DNA from: Xanthomonas melonis
Lineage (GTDB): Bacteria > Pseudomonadota > Gammaproteobacteria > Xanthomonadales > Xanthomonadaceae
Direction of reading: 5' to 3'
NCBI RefSeq assembly: GCF_020783655.1
Contig: NZ_JAJGQH010000002.1
Span: 62,001 to 126,000 of the forward strand
Length of the DNA: 64,000 bases
Made by a program: the position numbers and the translations under genes. Every line of letters starts with the position of its first letter. Within the stretch, counting starts at the first letter, position 1. The notes under the pieces were generated by a model. It did not search any database. It saw only the letters and a program-made list of their open reading frames with translations, and was not told the DNA's origin. Shown here one piece after another: positions 27,039 to 35,473 of this stretch.

Positions 27039-28025
27039 ATGAGCGTCTGGGCGATTGGCGACCTGCAGGGATGCTACGACATCACCCAGCGCCTGCTGGA
27101 AAAGATCCGCTTCGACCCGGCGCAGGACACGCTGTGGTTCTGCGGCGACCTGGTCAACCGCGGCGGGCAATCGCTGGAAACCCTGCGCCTGGTGCATTCG
27201 CTGCGCGCGCACAGCGTGGTGGTGCTGGGCAATCACGACCTGTCGCTGCTGGCGATCGGTGCGCGCTCGGAGGAGGAACAGCGCAAGGTCAATCCGGATC
27301 TGCAGCGCATCGTGCTGGCCGAGGACCGCGACGTGCTGCTGGACTGGCTGCGCATGCAGAAGCTGGCGCACGTGGACCGCGAACTGGGCTGGATGATGAT
27401 TCATGCCGGGCTGGCGCCGAAGTGGACCACGCAGATGGCCGAGAAGCATGCGCGCGAGGTCGAGCAGCAGTTGCAGGGCGGCGGTTATCGCAAACTGTTG
27501 CGCAACATGTACGGCGACCAGCCCGGCTGGTCCCCGGGTCTGAGCGGCTACGAGCGCAGCCGCGCGATCATCAACCTGTTCACGCGCATGCGCTATTGCA
27601 CACCGCGCGGGCGCATCGCCACCGACGACAAGGGCACGCCCGGTACGCAGGCGCAGGGGTTGTATCCCTGGTTCGAGGTGCCGGGCCGGGTCGAGCGCGA
27701 TCTGAAGATCGTGTGCGGCCACTGGTCCGCGCTGGGGCTCACCATCACCCAGGGCGTGCACGCCATCGATACCGGCGCGGTGTGGGGCGGCAAGCTCACC
27801 GCCCTGCAGCTCGATAGCGAGGAGCTGCGCGTGGTGCAGGTGCCGGGCCGCGAAGTCACAGCACCCGCCGCACCCACCACGAACGCGCCGCGGCGTCCAC
27901 GCGAAGGCCAGGGCCGCCCACGCGGGCGTGGCCGGGGGCGCGGCAATGGCGGCAACACTGCGGGAAATGCGGGGAGCGGCGCCGCCGCGCTGGCCAAGCC
28001 GCAAGCTGGCGGCGCTCCCGAGTAA
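27039..28025 (+). CDS. apaH: Symmetrical diadenosine-tetraphosphatase ApaH with RG-rich tail
   Basis: 328-residue metallophosphatase that hydrolyses Ap4A to two ADP and also acts on NpnN RNA caps. The phosphoesterase motifs are AIGDLQGCYDI, FCGDLVNRGGQ and VVLGNHDLSLL; CGHWSALG and DTGAVWGGKLTAL are further ApaH marks. ATG 27039 is preferred to GTG 27030. The enzyme core ends near residue 272 (VVQVPGRE). About 55 additional residues follow, rich in Arg, Gly and Pro (RRPREGQGRPRGRGRGRGNG), which E. coli ApaH lacks. Confidence 0.93.
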   Translation: MSVWAIGDLQGCYDITQRLLEKIRFDPAQDTLWFCGDLVNRGGQSLETLRLVHSLRAHSVVVLGNHDLSLLAIGARSEEEQRKVNPDLQRIVLAEDRDVLLDWLRMQKLAHVDRELGWMMIHAGLAPKWTTQMAEKHAREVEQQLQGGGYRKLLRNMYGDQPGWSPGLSGYERSRAIINLFTRMRYCTPRGRIATDDKGTPGTQAQGLYPWFEVPGRVERDLKIVCGHWSALGLTITQGVHAIDTGAVWGGKLTALQLDSEELRVVQVPGREVTAPAAPTTNAPRRPREGQGRPRGRGRGRGNGGNTAGNAGSGAAALAKPQAGGAPE

Positions 28026-28072
28026 GTCGCCTTGACCCTGGTGCGCCGGTCACGCGCCGCGTCCTTGCCGGC

Positions 28073-28681
28073 TCAGCGCCGCAGGTAATCCACGAAAGAA
28101 AAGGCGAACGCATGGCGGTCATCGGCCGCATGCGCCTGGCGATGCGCTGGAACCCACACCGCCGGGTCGATCGGCGGGAAGTGCGTATCGGCGCCATCCA
28201 CCGCCGTGTCGACCTCGGTCACCGCCAGCACATCGGCGCGGTCCATGGCCAGGCGATACACCTCGCCGCCGCCGATCACGCACAACTCCTGCGCGCCGTC
28301 CTGCGCGGCGCGCTCGATCGCCTGATCGACCGATGCAACCGCCTGCATGCCCTCGAACGGCACCTGCCCGGAGCGCGTCAGCACCAGATTCAGGCGTCCA
28401 GGCAAGGCACGCCCCAGCGATTGCGCGGTCTTGCGCCCCATCAGGATCGGCTTGCCCAGCGTCAGCGCCTTGAAGCGCTTGAGATCGTCCGGCAACTTCC
28501 ACGGCAGATCGTTGTCACGGCCGATGGCGTGGTTGCGGTCGAAGGCGACGATCAGGGAGATGGAGAGCCGGGACCCGGGACCCGGGACCGGGCACCCGGG
28601 AACAGCAACTGCAACGTTGGAGCTTTGCGTGGATCTGCTTCCCGGGCCCCGGGTCCCGGGTCCCGGTTCCCGGCCCTTCAT
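28073..28681 (-). CDS. folA: Dihydrofolate reductase, with repeat-encoded N-terminal extension
   Basis: NADPH-dependent reductase supplying tetrahydrofolate, paired with thyA which consumes methylene-THF. The DHFR core starts [14 protein letters not shown] and contains [38 protein letters not shown] and a normal C-terminus (about 162 residues). The first 40 residues ([10 protein letters not shown]... [10 protein letters not shown]) are encoded by the GC repeat at 28568-28673. The only ATG is at 28681, overlapping the thyA stop as ATGA. Otherwise translation would need a CTG or ATC start inside the repeat edge near 28555-28561. Other members of the family start right at the core, so the real start is uncertain. 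Confidence 0.85.
   Translation of the reverse strand: MKGREPGPGTRGPGSRSTQSSNVAVAVPGCPVPGPGSRLSISLIVAFDRNHAIGRDNDLPWKLPDDLKRFKALTLGKPILMGRKTAQSLGRALPGRLNLVLTRSGQVPFEGMQAVASVDQAIERAAQDGAQELCVIGGGEVYRLAMDRADVLAVTEVDTAVDGADTHFPPIDPAVWVPAHRQAHAADDRHAFAFSFVDYLRR
28568..28673. repeat. CCCGGGA-type inverted repeat between thyA and folA
   Basis: Left block 28568-28600 repeats CCGGGAC/CCCGGGA; right block 28641-28673 repeats CCCGGGT on the same strand, so the two blocks are inverted and could form a long GC hairpin around a 40-base centre. Related CGGGAnn units occur at 1884-1899 and near 53120. It separates the thyA stop from the DHFR core but stays in frame with folA. Confidence 0.8.
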
Positions 28682-29472
28682 ACCGCCACCGGCGCCTTGA
28701 TCGCCGGATGCGGATCGTAACCCTCGATCGCGATGTCCTCGAAGCGGAACGCGAACAGATCGGTGACCTGCGGATTCAGGCGCAGGGTGGGCAGCGCGCG
28801 TGGCGCGCGCGTCAGCTGCTCGCGCGCCTGTTCGAAGTGGTTCGCATACAGGTGGGCGTCGCCGAGCGTGTGCACGAAATCCCCCACGCCCAGGCCGGTG
28901 GCCTGCGCCACCATATGCGTCAGCAAGGCATAACTGGCGATGTTGAACGGCACGCCCAGGAAGATATCGCCGCTGCGCTGATAGAGCTGGCAACTGAGCT
29001 TGCCGTCGACCACGTAGAACTGGAACAGGCTATGGCAGGGCATCAGGGCCATCTGCGGCAGCTCGCCCACGTTCCAGGCGCTGATCACCAGCCGCCGTGA
29101 ATCCGGGTTGCGCTTGATCTCGTCCACCAGCCATTGCATCTGGTCGATCTCCACGCCGTCCGGGCCGGTCCAGCGCCGCCATTGCTTGCCGTACACCGGA
29201 CCGAGATCGCCATTGTCGTCGGCCCATTCGTCCCAGATCCGGACCTGGTTGTCCTTCAGATATCCGATGTTGGTGTCGCCCTGCAGGAACCACAGCAGCT
29301 CGTGGATGATCGAGCGCAGGTGCAGCTTCTTGGTGGTGACCAGCGGAAAGCCGGCGTTGAGATCAAAGCGCATCTGCCAGCCGAACACGCTGCGCGTACC
29401 GGTACCGGTGCGGTCGGACTTTTCGGCGCCGTGCTCCAGCACGTGCTGCAGCAGTTCCAGGTACGGCTTCAC
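28678..29472 (-). CDS. thyA: Thymidylate synthase ThyA
   Basis: 264 residues, the standard length. It methylates dUMP with methylene-tetrahydrofolate. Seen: [12 protein letters not shown] near residue 21, WGKQW-type segment [11 protein letters not shown], the catalytic cysteine in [14 protein letters not shown], and [15 protein letters not shown]. The start is GTG 29472, which overlaps the lgt stop by four bases. The stop overlaps the potential folA ATG. Confidence 0.96.
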   Translation of the reverse strand: MKPYLELLQHVLEHGAEKSDRTGTGTRSVFGWQMRFDLNAGFPLVTTKKLHLRSIIHELLWFLQGDTNIGYLKDNQVRIWDEWADDNGDLGPVYGKQWRRWTGPDGVEIDQMQWLVDEIKRNPDSRRLVISAWNVGELPQMALMPCHSLFQFYVVDGKLSCQLYQRSGDIFLGVPFNIASYALLTHMVAQATGLGVGDFVHTLGDAHLYANHFEQAREQLTRAPRALPTLRLNPQVTDLFAFRFEDIAIEGYDPHPAIKAPVAV

Positions 29473-30359
29473 TTGGCCGCCTCCACGCCGGCGGGCGCCG
29501 GCAGCACCGGCTGCAGCACCGGGGCGCGGCGCGACATCGCCAGCAGGACCAGGCCCACCGCGATCAATGGGAGGCTGAGAATCTGCCCCATCGTCAGCCA
29601 GTTGAAGGCCAGATAGCCGATCGGCGCATCGGGCACGCGCACGAATTCCACGATGAAGCGGAACACGCCGTACAGCAGCGCAAACAGCCCTGAGACCGCA
29701 TAACGGGCACGCGGCTTCATCGAGAAGGCCCACAACACCACGAACATCACTACGCCTTCCAGCGCCGCTTCATAGAGCTGCGAGGGATGCCGTGCGAACC
29801 GATCCAGTGCTCCGGCGGCGTATTGCGCCTGGATCTGCGCCGGCGCCAGGTTGGCCAGCTCCGGCGCGTGCGGGAAGATCACGCCCCAGCCGGCCTGGGT
29901 GAACTTGCCCCACAGCTCGCCGCCGACGAAATTGCCGAGCCTGCCGAAACCCAGGCCCAGCGGCACCAGCGGCGCAACGAAATCCATCACGTCGAAGAAA
30001 TGCAGGCGGTGGCGGCGCGCCCATAGCCAGCACGCGAGCAGCACGCCGAGCAGGCCGCCATGGAAGCTCATGCCGCCTTCCCACACCTTGAACAGGATCA
30101 ACGGATTGGCCAGGAAGGTCTCGAACGCATAGAACAGCATGTAGCCGATGCGGCCACCCAGCACCACGCCGAGCATGCCGTAGAACAGCAGATCGGAGAA
30201 TCCGTCCATGTCCACCCCCGGCAGGCGGCCGCGCAGGATGCGCGAGCGCCCGAGCGCCCAGGCGGACGCGAAAGCCGCCAGATACATCAGGCCATACCAG
30301 TGCACCTGCACCGGGCCAAGCGAGAAGGCGATGGGGTCGATGGCGTGCAGATAGATCAT
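29469..30359 (-). CDS. lgt: Prolipoprotein diacylglyceryl transferase Lgt
   Basis: 296-residue inner-membrane enzyme that adds diacylglycerol to lipobox cysteines, the first step in lipoprotein maturation. It has about seven membrane spans and the motifs [32 protein letters not shown] and the Lgt signature [28 protein letters not shown] is the conserved C-terminal loop. It starts the lgt-thyA-folA run, with a GTG/TGA overlap to thyA. Confidence 0.96.
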   Translation of the reverse strand: MIYLHAIDPIAFSLGPVQVHWYGLMYLAAFASAWALGRSRILRGRLPGVDMDGFSDLLFYGMLGVVLGGRIGYMLFYAFETFLANPLILFKVWEGGMSFHGGLLGVLLACWLWARRHRLHFFDVMDFVAPLVPLGLGFGRLGNFVGGELWGKFTQAGWGVIFPHAPELANLAPAQIQAQYAAGALDRFARHPSQLYEAALEGVVMFVVLWAFSMKPRARYAVSGLFALLYGVFRFIVEFVRVPDAPIGYLAFNWLTMGQILSLPLIAVGLVLLAMSRRAPVLQPVLPAPAGVEAAK

Positions 30360-30412
30360 GCGGACCGCGGATCACGTAGAGCGAGGCCGCTATTCTGACA
30401 CTTCGAACGCCT

Positions 30413-30904
30413 TCAGCCTAAAAGCTGCGGGCGATTGGGCAGCTCGTCTTCATACGGGGTATCCGCGCCGCGTGGGAAATGCGCGACCAGCAGTTCGGTC
30501 ACCGCTTCGATCCCCGCCAGCACGGCGGCTTCGTACTGGCCCTCGCGCAGGAACTGTTGCATGCGCCGGCACACTTCCGCCCACTGCGCGTCAGGCACCC
30601 GGCTGCGCAGCCCACGGTCGGCGACCACTTCAATGGCATGGTCGGCCAGCAGCAGGTAGATCAGCACGCCGTTATTGGCCTCGGTGTCCCAGGTGCGCAG
30701 CTGCGCGAAGGCCTGTTCGGCACGTTGCCGTGCGCTTTGCCCACGCCACAGCGCGGTCATCGGCAGGTCTGCCTCGACCGCCACCATCACCTGGCCGGTG
30801 TGGCAACGCTCGCTGTCGGCCACGGCCGCCGCGATGACCTGCATGCAGGCAGCCGGAAACCTGCGCTGCGCCGAAGGTGCGAAGACATGTCTGAGCCACC
30901 GCAT
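30413..30904 (-). CDS. TPM-domain protein (soluble)
   Basis: 163 residues with a TPM domain: AIAAAVADSERCHTGQVMVAVEA near residue 25 and AQLRTWDTEANNGVLIYLLLAD near 70, ending PYEDELPNRP, the conserved tail of this shorter TPM subfamily. It lacks a signal peptide and clear membrane span. Its ATG shares a base with the stop of the glycine-rich TPM gene upstream (TGATG), so the two are translationally coupled. Function is unknown; TPM proteins relate to acid phosphatase-like and photosystem-repair proteins. Confidence 0.82.
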   Translation of the reverse strand: MRWLRHVFAPSAQRRFPAACMQVIAAAVADSERCHTGQVMVAVEADLPMTALWRGQSARQRAEQAFAQLRTWDTEANNGVLIYLLLADHAIEVVADRGLRSRVPDAQWAEVCRRMQQFLREGQYEAAVLAGIEAVTELLVAHFPRGADTPYEDELPNRPQLLG

Positions 30905-31797
30905 CACCAGCTCCCCGAGGCGCCACCGCCTCCCGATGAACCGCCACCACCACCCCAGCCGCCGCCGAAGCCACCGCCACCGCCGCCAAATCCCCCGAAC
31001 CCGCCAACGCCGCCGCCCCAGCCACCGCCGCCGACGAAACGGCCTGGCGAGCCGGACACCAATCCGGCCAGCAAGCCGATCACCGCAGCACCGGCACTGG
31101 CCAGCAGCAGGGAGGTGAACAGCAGTGCCGCACCGCCGGCCGCAATGCCGGTCAGCAGGGCACGTACCGGGCGCGGCAAGGCGCCCAGGATGCCGCGCGC
31201 CACCATTGCGACCACGAAGCCAATGAACAGCGCCATGATCCAGCCACCGCCCCCCGCGCTGTTGCCCACGCCTGTTGCGTGCCCGCTGACCGGCGCCGGC
31301 AGCGCCTCGCCTTCGATCAGACCGGCCAGCGTCGCGGTCGCGTCGGCAATGCCACCACCGTAGTCGCCCGCGCGAAAGCGCGGCGCCAGATATTCCTGGA
31401 TGACGCGATTGGCCACGATGTCGGGGATGGCGCCCTCCAGGCCGTAGCCGGGCTGGATGCGAACGCGGCGGTCCTCCTTGGCCACCAGCAGCAGCACGCC
31501 ATCGTCCACGCCTTTGCGCCCGATCTTCCATTGGTCGAAGACACGCTGGGTGTATTGCTCGATCGTCTCTGGCTGCGTGCTGGGGACGATCAGCACCTGC
31601 AGTTGCGCGCCCTTGCGTTGCTGCAGCGCCAGAGCCTGTCGTTCCAGCTGCCGGGTCTGCGCCGCATCCAGGGTCCCGGTGACATCGACCACCGGCGAGC
31701 GCAGCGGTGGGATGGGCGCCACTTCCTGCGCCAGCAGCAATGCTGGAAGCAGCAGCAACGTCATTAGCCACACCATTCTCGAAGACGTTCGCCGCAT
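30904..31797 (-). CDS. YgcG-like TPM-domain membrane protein with glycine-rich tail
   Basis: 297 residues. A signal peptide (VWLMTLLLLPALLLA) precedes a periplasmic TPM domain (VVDVTGTLDAAQTRQLE, GVDDGVLLLVAKEDRRVRI, GYGLEGAIPDIVANR). One or two membrane spans follow (IMALFIGFVVAMVARGIL; ALLFTSLLLASAGAAVIGLL), and then a tail of about 55 residues, mostly glycine with Phe and Trp, ending GGGGASGSW. This is the standard YgcG plan. lemA lies upstream on the same strand, a frequent partnership suggesting a common envelope function. Confidence 0.87.
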   Translation of the reverse strand: MRRTSSRMVWLMTLLLLPALLLAQEVAPIPPLRSPVVDVTGTLDAAQTRQLERQALALQQRKGAQLQVLIVPSTQPETIEQYTQRVFDQWKIGRKGVDDGVLLLVAKEDRRVRIQPGYGLEGAIPDIVANRVIQEYLAPRFRAGDYGGGIADATATLAGLIEGEALPAPVSGHATGVGNSAGGGGWIMALFIGFVVAMVARGILGALPRPVRALLTGIAAGGAALLFTSLLLASAGAAVIGLLAGLVSGSPGRFVGGGGWGGGVGGFGGFGGGGGGFGGGWGGGGGSSGGGGASGSW

Positions 31798-31959
31798 TGC
31801 CCACTCCTATCCGATGCACACTGATGGTTGATCAGCACGGGCGCTTCGCTGTTGCTTCCCCGCGGCAGGCTACCCCCTTCATGGGAAGAAAAAGCCTCCG
31901 AGGGCCAATAAGGGCACGCGCCACGCGTTGTCGGGCGGACTGCGGCGCTTCGCTCCGTA

Positions 31960-31998
31960 CCCTCACCCCAACCCCTCTCCCGAGGGGAGAAGGGCTCG
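31960..31998. repeat. Half-copy of the C/G-rich hairpin repeat
   Basis: CCTCACCCCAACCCCTCTCC is followed by CGAGGGGAGAAGGG. It matches the inner right half of the 98-bp element at 52935-53032 in opposite orientation and lies in the 226-base gap between lemA and the YgcG-like gene. Confidence 0.7.
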
Positions 31999-32023
31999 TG
32001 GTCCGCTAACGCAACGCGCCTGA

Positions 32024-32662
32024 TTACTGCGCAGGTTGCGGTTGCGGCTGTTGTGCAGGCTGTTGCTGCGGGGCCTGCTGGTTGCCGAAATCCACCTGCG
32101 GTGCACGCGAAATCTGCGCTTCGTTTTCCACGCTGAAGTTCGGCTTGGGTTGGTAACCGAAGATCTTGGCGGTGATCAGCTGCGGGAACGAGCGGATGTA
32201 GGTGTTGTAGTCCTGCACGGTCTGGATATAGCGTCCGCGCGCGACGGTGATGCGATTCTCGGTGCCTTCCAGCTGCACCTGCAGGTCGCGGAACGACTGG
32301 TCGGATTTGAGCTGCGGGTAGTTCTCGCTCACCACCAGCAAGCGCGACAGTGCGCTACCCAGTTCGCCCTGCGCCTGCTGGAATTGCTTGAGCGAGGCTT
32401 CGTCGTCGGCATTGACCTGGATCTGACCGACGCGTGCGCGCGCATTGGTCACTTCGGTCAAGACCTGGCGCTCCTGCTGTGCATAGCCCTGCACGGTGCG
32501 CACCAGGTTGGGAATCAGGTCCGCCCGGCGCTGGTATTGGTTGAGGACCTCCGACCACCCCGCCTTCACACCTTCCTCTTTCTGCTGGATCGTGTTGTAG
32601 CCGCAACCGGACAGGCCGACGACCAGGATCAGCAACATCAGGGCGCGCATCAGGGCAGACAT
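32024..32662 (-). CDS. lemA: LemA family lipoprotein
   Basis: 212 residues. The signal sequence ends in a lipobox (LVVGLSGCGY). A LemA helical domain follows: QKEEGVKAGWSEVLNQYQRR, ADLIPNLVRTVQGYAQQE, ENYPQLKSDQSFRDLQVQLE and the ENRITVARGRYIQTVQDYN stretch, with the YNTYIRSFP end. The tail is Gln/Pro-rich. LemA proteins are coiled-coil envelope proteins of unknown role. ATG 32662 gives the shortest sensible signal peptide with a weak GGAA site. The TPM genes follow. Confidence 0.9.
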   Translation of the reverse strand: MSALMRALMLLILVVGLSGCGYNTIQQKEEGVKAGWSEVLNQYQRRADLIPNLVRTVQGYAQQERQVLTEVTNARARVGQIQVNADDEASLKQFQQAQGELGSALSRLLVVSENYPQLKSDQSFRDLQVQLEGTENRITVARGRYIQTVQDYNTYIRSFPQLITAKIFGYQPKPNFSVENEAQISRAPQVDFGNQQAPQQQPAQQPQPQPAQ

Positions 32663-32758
32663 GCAGGCGGTTCCGTCGAATGAGGGCGCCAGCATGCCAT
32701 GCGCCAGGTCAAGCCGGCATCTACGCGCGACACCTGCCCGTGCCCGCCGGCGAATCGC

Positions 32759-33139
32759 TCACACCATGCGCGGCAGCAGCACCAGCCCCCAGCACAGCAC
32801 TACGTTGAGCAGCAGCAGGAACACCGCGGCCGAGCCCATGTCCTTGGCACGGCCGGCCAGCACGTGATGCTCCGGGCCATAACGCTCGATCACCGCTTCG
32901 ATCGCGGAATTGAGCAACTCTGCCGCCAGCACGATCAGCAACGGAGCGATCAACGCGATCCGCTCCAGCGGCGACTGCCCCAACCACGCGCCCAACGGCG
33001 CCATCACCAGCGCCAGGCAGACCTCGAGCCGGAACGAGGATTCGTGCAACCACGCCGCGCGCAGCCCCTGCCACGACCAGATCGCCGCCTTCAGCATGCG
33101 CCGCGGGCCGCGCGGCAGGTGTCCCAGTTGATCGGCCAT
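32759..33139 (-). CDS. dgkA: Diacylglycerol kinase DgkA
   Basis: 126-residue three-span inner-membrane kinase that recycles diacylglycerol to phosphatidic acid. Seen: an amphipathic N-terminal helix, ESSFRLEVCLALVMAPLG (span 1), LIVLAAELLNSAIEAVIER (span 2 with the catalytic ELLNSAIE motif), AKDMGSAAVFLLLLNVVL (span 3). Length matches E. coli DgkA. It is divergent from the SGNH hydrolase gene. Confidence 0.95.
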   Translation of the reverse strand: MADQLGHLPRGPRRMLKAAIWSWQGLRAAWLHESSFRLEVCLALVMAPLGAWLGQSPLERIALIAPLLIVLAAELLNSAIEAVIERYGPEHHVLAGRAKDMGSAAVFLLLLNVVLCWGLVLLPRMV

Positions 33140-33320
33140 GCGTCAGTGCGTCCGGGCGCAGACGCGGGGCGGGAAACAGGCAGAACGCATGGCATGGTCG
33201 CTGGTGAGGAAAGTGCGAATCTTGCACGGTGACACGACGCATCGCCAGTCGGCCTGCGGTTTGCCGTCAGCGCGCAGACTGCTGCACCATGCGGGTCCGC
33301 CCGATCGAACAGGCTCCCGC

Positions 33321-34019
33321 ATGACCAGACATCTTCTGCGCACGGTGGTGTGCGCGCTCCTGCTGTCGTCCAGCCAGGCCCACGCCGACGCCCTGCGCGC
33401 CGCGCCCGCCATTCCGGCGCAGGTATCCAACGCCGCCTGGGAACAGGACATGCAGCGCTTCGCCGCCAGCGATGCGCGTCAGCCCCCACCCAGGCATGGC
33501 ATCGTGTTCGTCGGCAGTTCCTCGATCCGCTTCTGGGAGACACTGGCCCAGGATTTCCCGGGCAAGCCAGTGATCAACCGCGGCTTCGGCGGCTCTGAAG
33601 TGCGCGACAGCACCTGGTACGCCGATCGCATCGTGATTCCTTACGCTCCGCGCCAGGTGGTGCTGTATGCCGGCGACAACGATCTCAACAGCGGGCGCAC
33701 ACCCGAGCAGGTCCGCGACGACGTCGTGGCCTTCGTGACGCGGATTCGCCAGGAGCTGCCCGACACGCGCATCAGCTATCTGTCGATCAAGCCCAGCCCG
33801 GCACGCGCGCAGCTGCTGCCATCGGTGATCGCCGCCAACGGCCTGATCAAGGACGCACTGGCGACGCTGCCACGGACGGACTACGTGGATGTCTACACCC
33901 CCATGCTCGATGCAGGCGGCAAACCGCGCCCGCAGTTGTTCCGCGAGGACATGCTGCACATGACCGCCGATGGCTATGCGCTCTGGCGCAAGGCCGTGGC
34001 GCCGGTCCTGGAACAATAA
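33321..34019 (+). CDS. Exported SGNH/GDSL hydrolase
   Basis: 232 residues. It has a signal peptide (HLLRTVVCALLLSSSQAHA) and the SGNH blocks: nucleophile in FVGSSSIRFWE, Gly of block II in INRGFGGSEV, block III in YAGDNDLNSG, and the His in EDMLHMTADGYALW. It is probably a periplasmic esterase or carbohydrate deacetylase. ATG 33321 follows a weak GGCTCCC region; longer reads have no signal peptide. It converges on the sensor kinase gene. Confidence 0.85.
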   Translation: MTRHLLRTVVCALLLSSSQAHADALRAAPAIPAQVSNAAWEQDMQRFAASDARQPPPRHGIVFVGSSSIRFWETLAQDFPGKPVINRGFGGSEVRDSTWYADRIVIPYAPRQVVLYAGDNDLNSGRTPEQVRDDVVAFVTRIRQELPDTRISYLSIKPSPARAQLLPSVIAANGLIKDALATLPRTDYVDVYTPMLDAGGKPRPQLFREDMLHMTADGYALWRKAVAPVLEQ

Positions 34020-34031
34020 CTGGGCGGCAAT

Positions 34032-34059
34032 GCGATCCGGCACAGCGCTGCCGGATCGC
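34032..34059. terminator. Shared hairpin between convergent genes
   Basis: GCGATCCGGCA and TGCCGGATCGC form a perfect 11-bp stem with a 6-base loop in the 41 bases between the SGNH hydrolase stop and the sensor kinase stop. It can serve both strands. There is no T run. Confidence 0.6.
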
Positions 34060-34060
34060 C

Positions 34061-35332
34061 TCAGGCCACCACCACTGCCACCGACGTCCCCACACCCGCC
34101 TCGCTCTCCAGTTCGATGCGCCAGCCGAAGCGGTCGCACAGCCGGCGCACGATCGACAGCCCCAGACCGGTGCCCTGCGGACGGGTGGGATCGGCACGAA
34201 AGAACGGCTCGAATGCGCGCGCGCGCGCCTCGTCGCTCATGCCGATGCCGGTATCGCGCACCACGATCCGGTCCTGGGCCACTTCCACTTCGATGCTGCC
34301 GGCATCGGTATAGGCACAGGCGTTGCGCAGCAGGTTGCTGAGTACCACCCGCAGCACCCGGGGCGGTGCGAACATCTGCAGTCGGCGATCGCCGACCATG
34401 TGCAGGGAGACGGGTTTGTCGCCCAGCAGTTCGCGTGCGCTTTCGAGCTCTTCGCTGGCCAGTTCGGCAGCATCGAAGTTTTCGCTCTGCGGGTCGATCT
34501 CCGCTTCGCGCGCCAGGATCAGGAAGGCATCGATCACCGCCTCCATGTCGCGGCCTGCGCGCTGGATCCGGCGCAGGCTACGCTGCGTGCGTTGCGACAG
34601 ATCGTCGTCGGCCAGCGCCATGTCGCTGGCCACACGGATCACCGTCAGCGGTGTGCGCAGCTCGTGACTGGCGTCGCGCGTGAAATTGCGTTCGCGCGCC
34701 ACATGCTCGCTGACCCGCTGCCCCAGCGCATGCAGGGCCAGCGCCAGTTGCCGGGTTTCGCCCTGCAGATCCGCAGGCAGCCGTTCCGGCGCCAGTTCGT
34801 CCACGTCCGGGTTGCGCGGATCCCAGCGCGAGACCCGCCGCGCCAGCCAGCTGATCGGCGACACCAGGCGCTTGGAGAACCGGTAGGTGAACCAGGACAC
34901 ACCGTAGATTCCCAGCAGCACCACGATGGCCGGCACGACGCCGAACCACAGCGTCAGATGCGCCGCGCGCGAGCGCGGAAACACCAGGTACAGGCGTCCC
35001 TGCGGGCGCTGATCCACATAGACCAGCGCGTCGGCGGCAGCCACTTCGCTGAAGCCCGGCGACAGACGACGCAGGGCAGCAGGCGCCGGATCGGCACCGG
35101 TGCCGGCAGGGGAGAAATAGCCCTGGAGATTGCGGGTGTCCGGCGGCCGGGTATCGGGCGCGCTCCTGTGCATCTGCCAGAAGTGCACGGCCTCGTCGGC
35201 CAGGACCGCACGCACCAGGCTGTACTTGATGACGAACGAGATCAGGTACCCGCCGAGAACGATGGCCAGGCTCGCCAGCGCCACCTGCAGCAGGAAGGCA
35301 AGACGTATTTTTCGCGGGAGCCCGTGTGGCAT
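34061..35332 (-). CDS. Sensor histidine kinase
   Basis: 423 residues. Two membrane spans (LLQVALASLAIVLGGYLISF; VVPAIVVLLGIYGVSWFTY) flank a periplasmic sensor of about 110 residues. A HAMP-like linker (RLVSPISWLARRV) leads to the H box FTRDASHELRTPLTVIR, N box LSNLLRNACAYT, G1 DTGIGMSDEA and G2 GTGLGLSIVRRL, so the kinase is complete. ATG 35332 is chosen over 35392. The response regulator gene is upstream on the same strand, with a strong hairpin in the 141-base gap. The pair resembles ColS/ColR-type systems of Xanthomonas, but the stimulus is unknown. Confidence 0.88.
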   Translation of the reverse strand: MPHGLPRKIRLAFLLQVALASLAIVLGGYLISFVIKYSLVRAVLADEAVHFWQMHRSAPDTRPPDTRNLQGYFSPAGTGADPAPAALRRLSPGFSEVAAADALVYVDQRPQGRLYLVFPRSRAAHLTLWFGVVPAIVVLLGIYGVSWFTYRFSKRLVSPISWLARRVSRWDPRNPDVDELAPERLPADLQGETRQLALALHALGQRVSEHVARERNFTRDASHELRTPLTVIRVASDMALADDDLSQRTQRSLRRIQRAGRDMEAVIDAFLILAREAEIDPQSENFDAAELASEELESARELLGDKPVSLHMVGDRRLQMFAPPRVLRVVLSNLLRNACAYTDAGSIEVEVAQDRIVVRDTGIGMSDEARARAFEPFFRADPTRPQGTGLGLSIVRRLCDRFGWRIELESEAGVGTSVAVVVA

Positions 35333-35440
35333 TGCTGCATCCAGGGGAGAGCGCCGGAGTATAGGCAACGCTTCCGTGAGCCCGTCGTGCAACCAATCGG
35401 CAGCGCGGGGGCGCGAGCGGCGCGGGGGCGCCTGCGGGGG

Positions 35441-35468
35441 CGGCCGGCCACCGGGCGGTGGCCGGCCG
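35441..35468. terminator. Strong GC hairpin between regulator and kinase
   Basis: CGGCCGGCCACC and GGTGGCCGGCCG form a perfect 12-bp stem with a 4-base loop (GGGC), 5 bases past the response-regulator stop and inside the gap before the kinase start. With no T tract it is more likely an mRNA-stabilising or attenuating structure than a full terminator. Confidence 0.6.
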
Positions 35469-35473
35469 GTACA

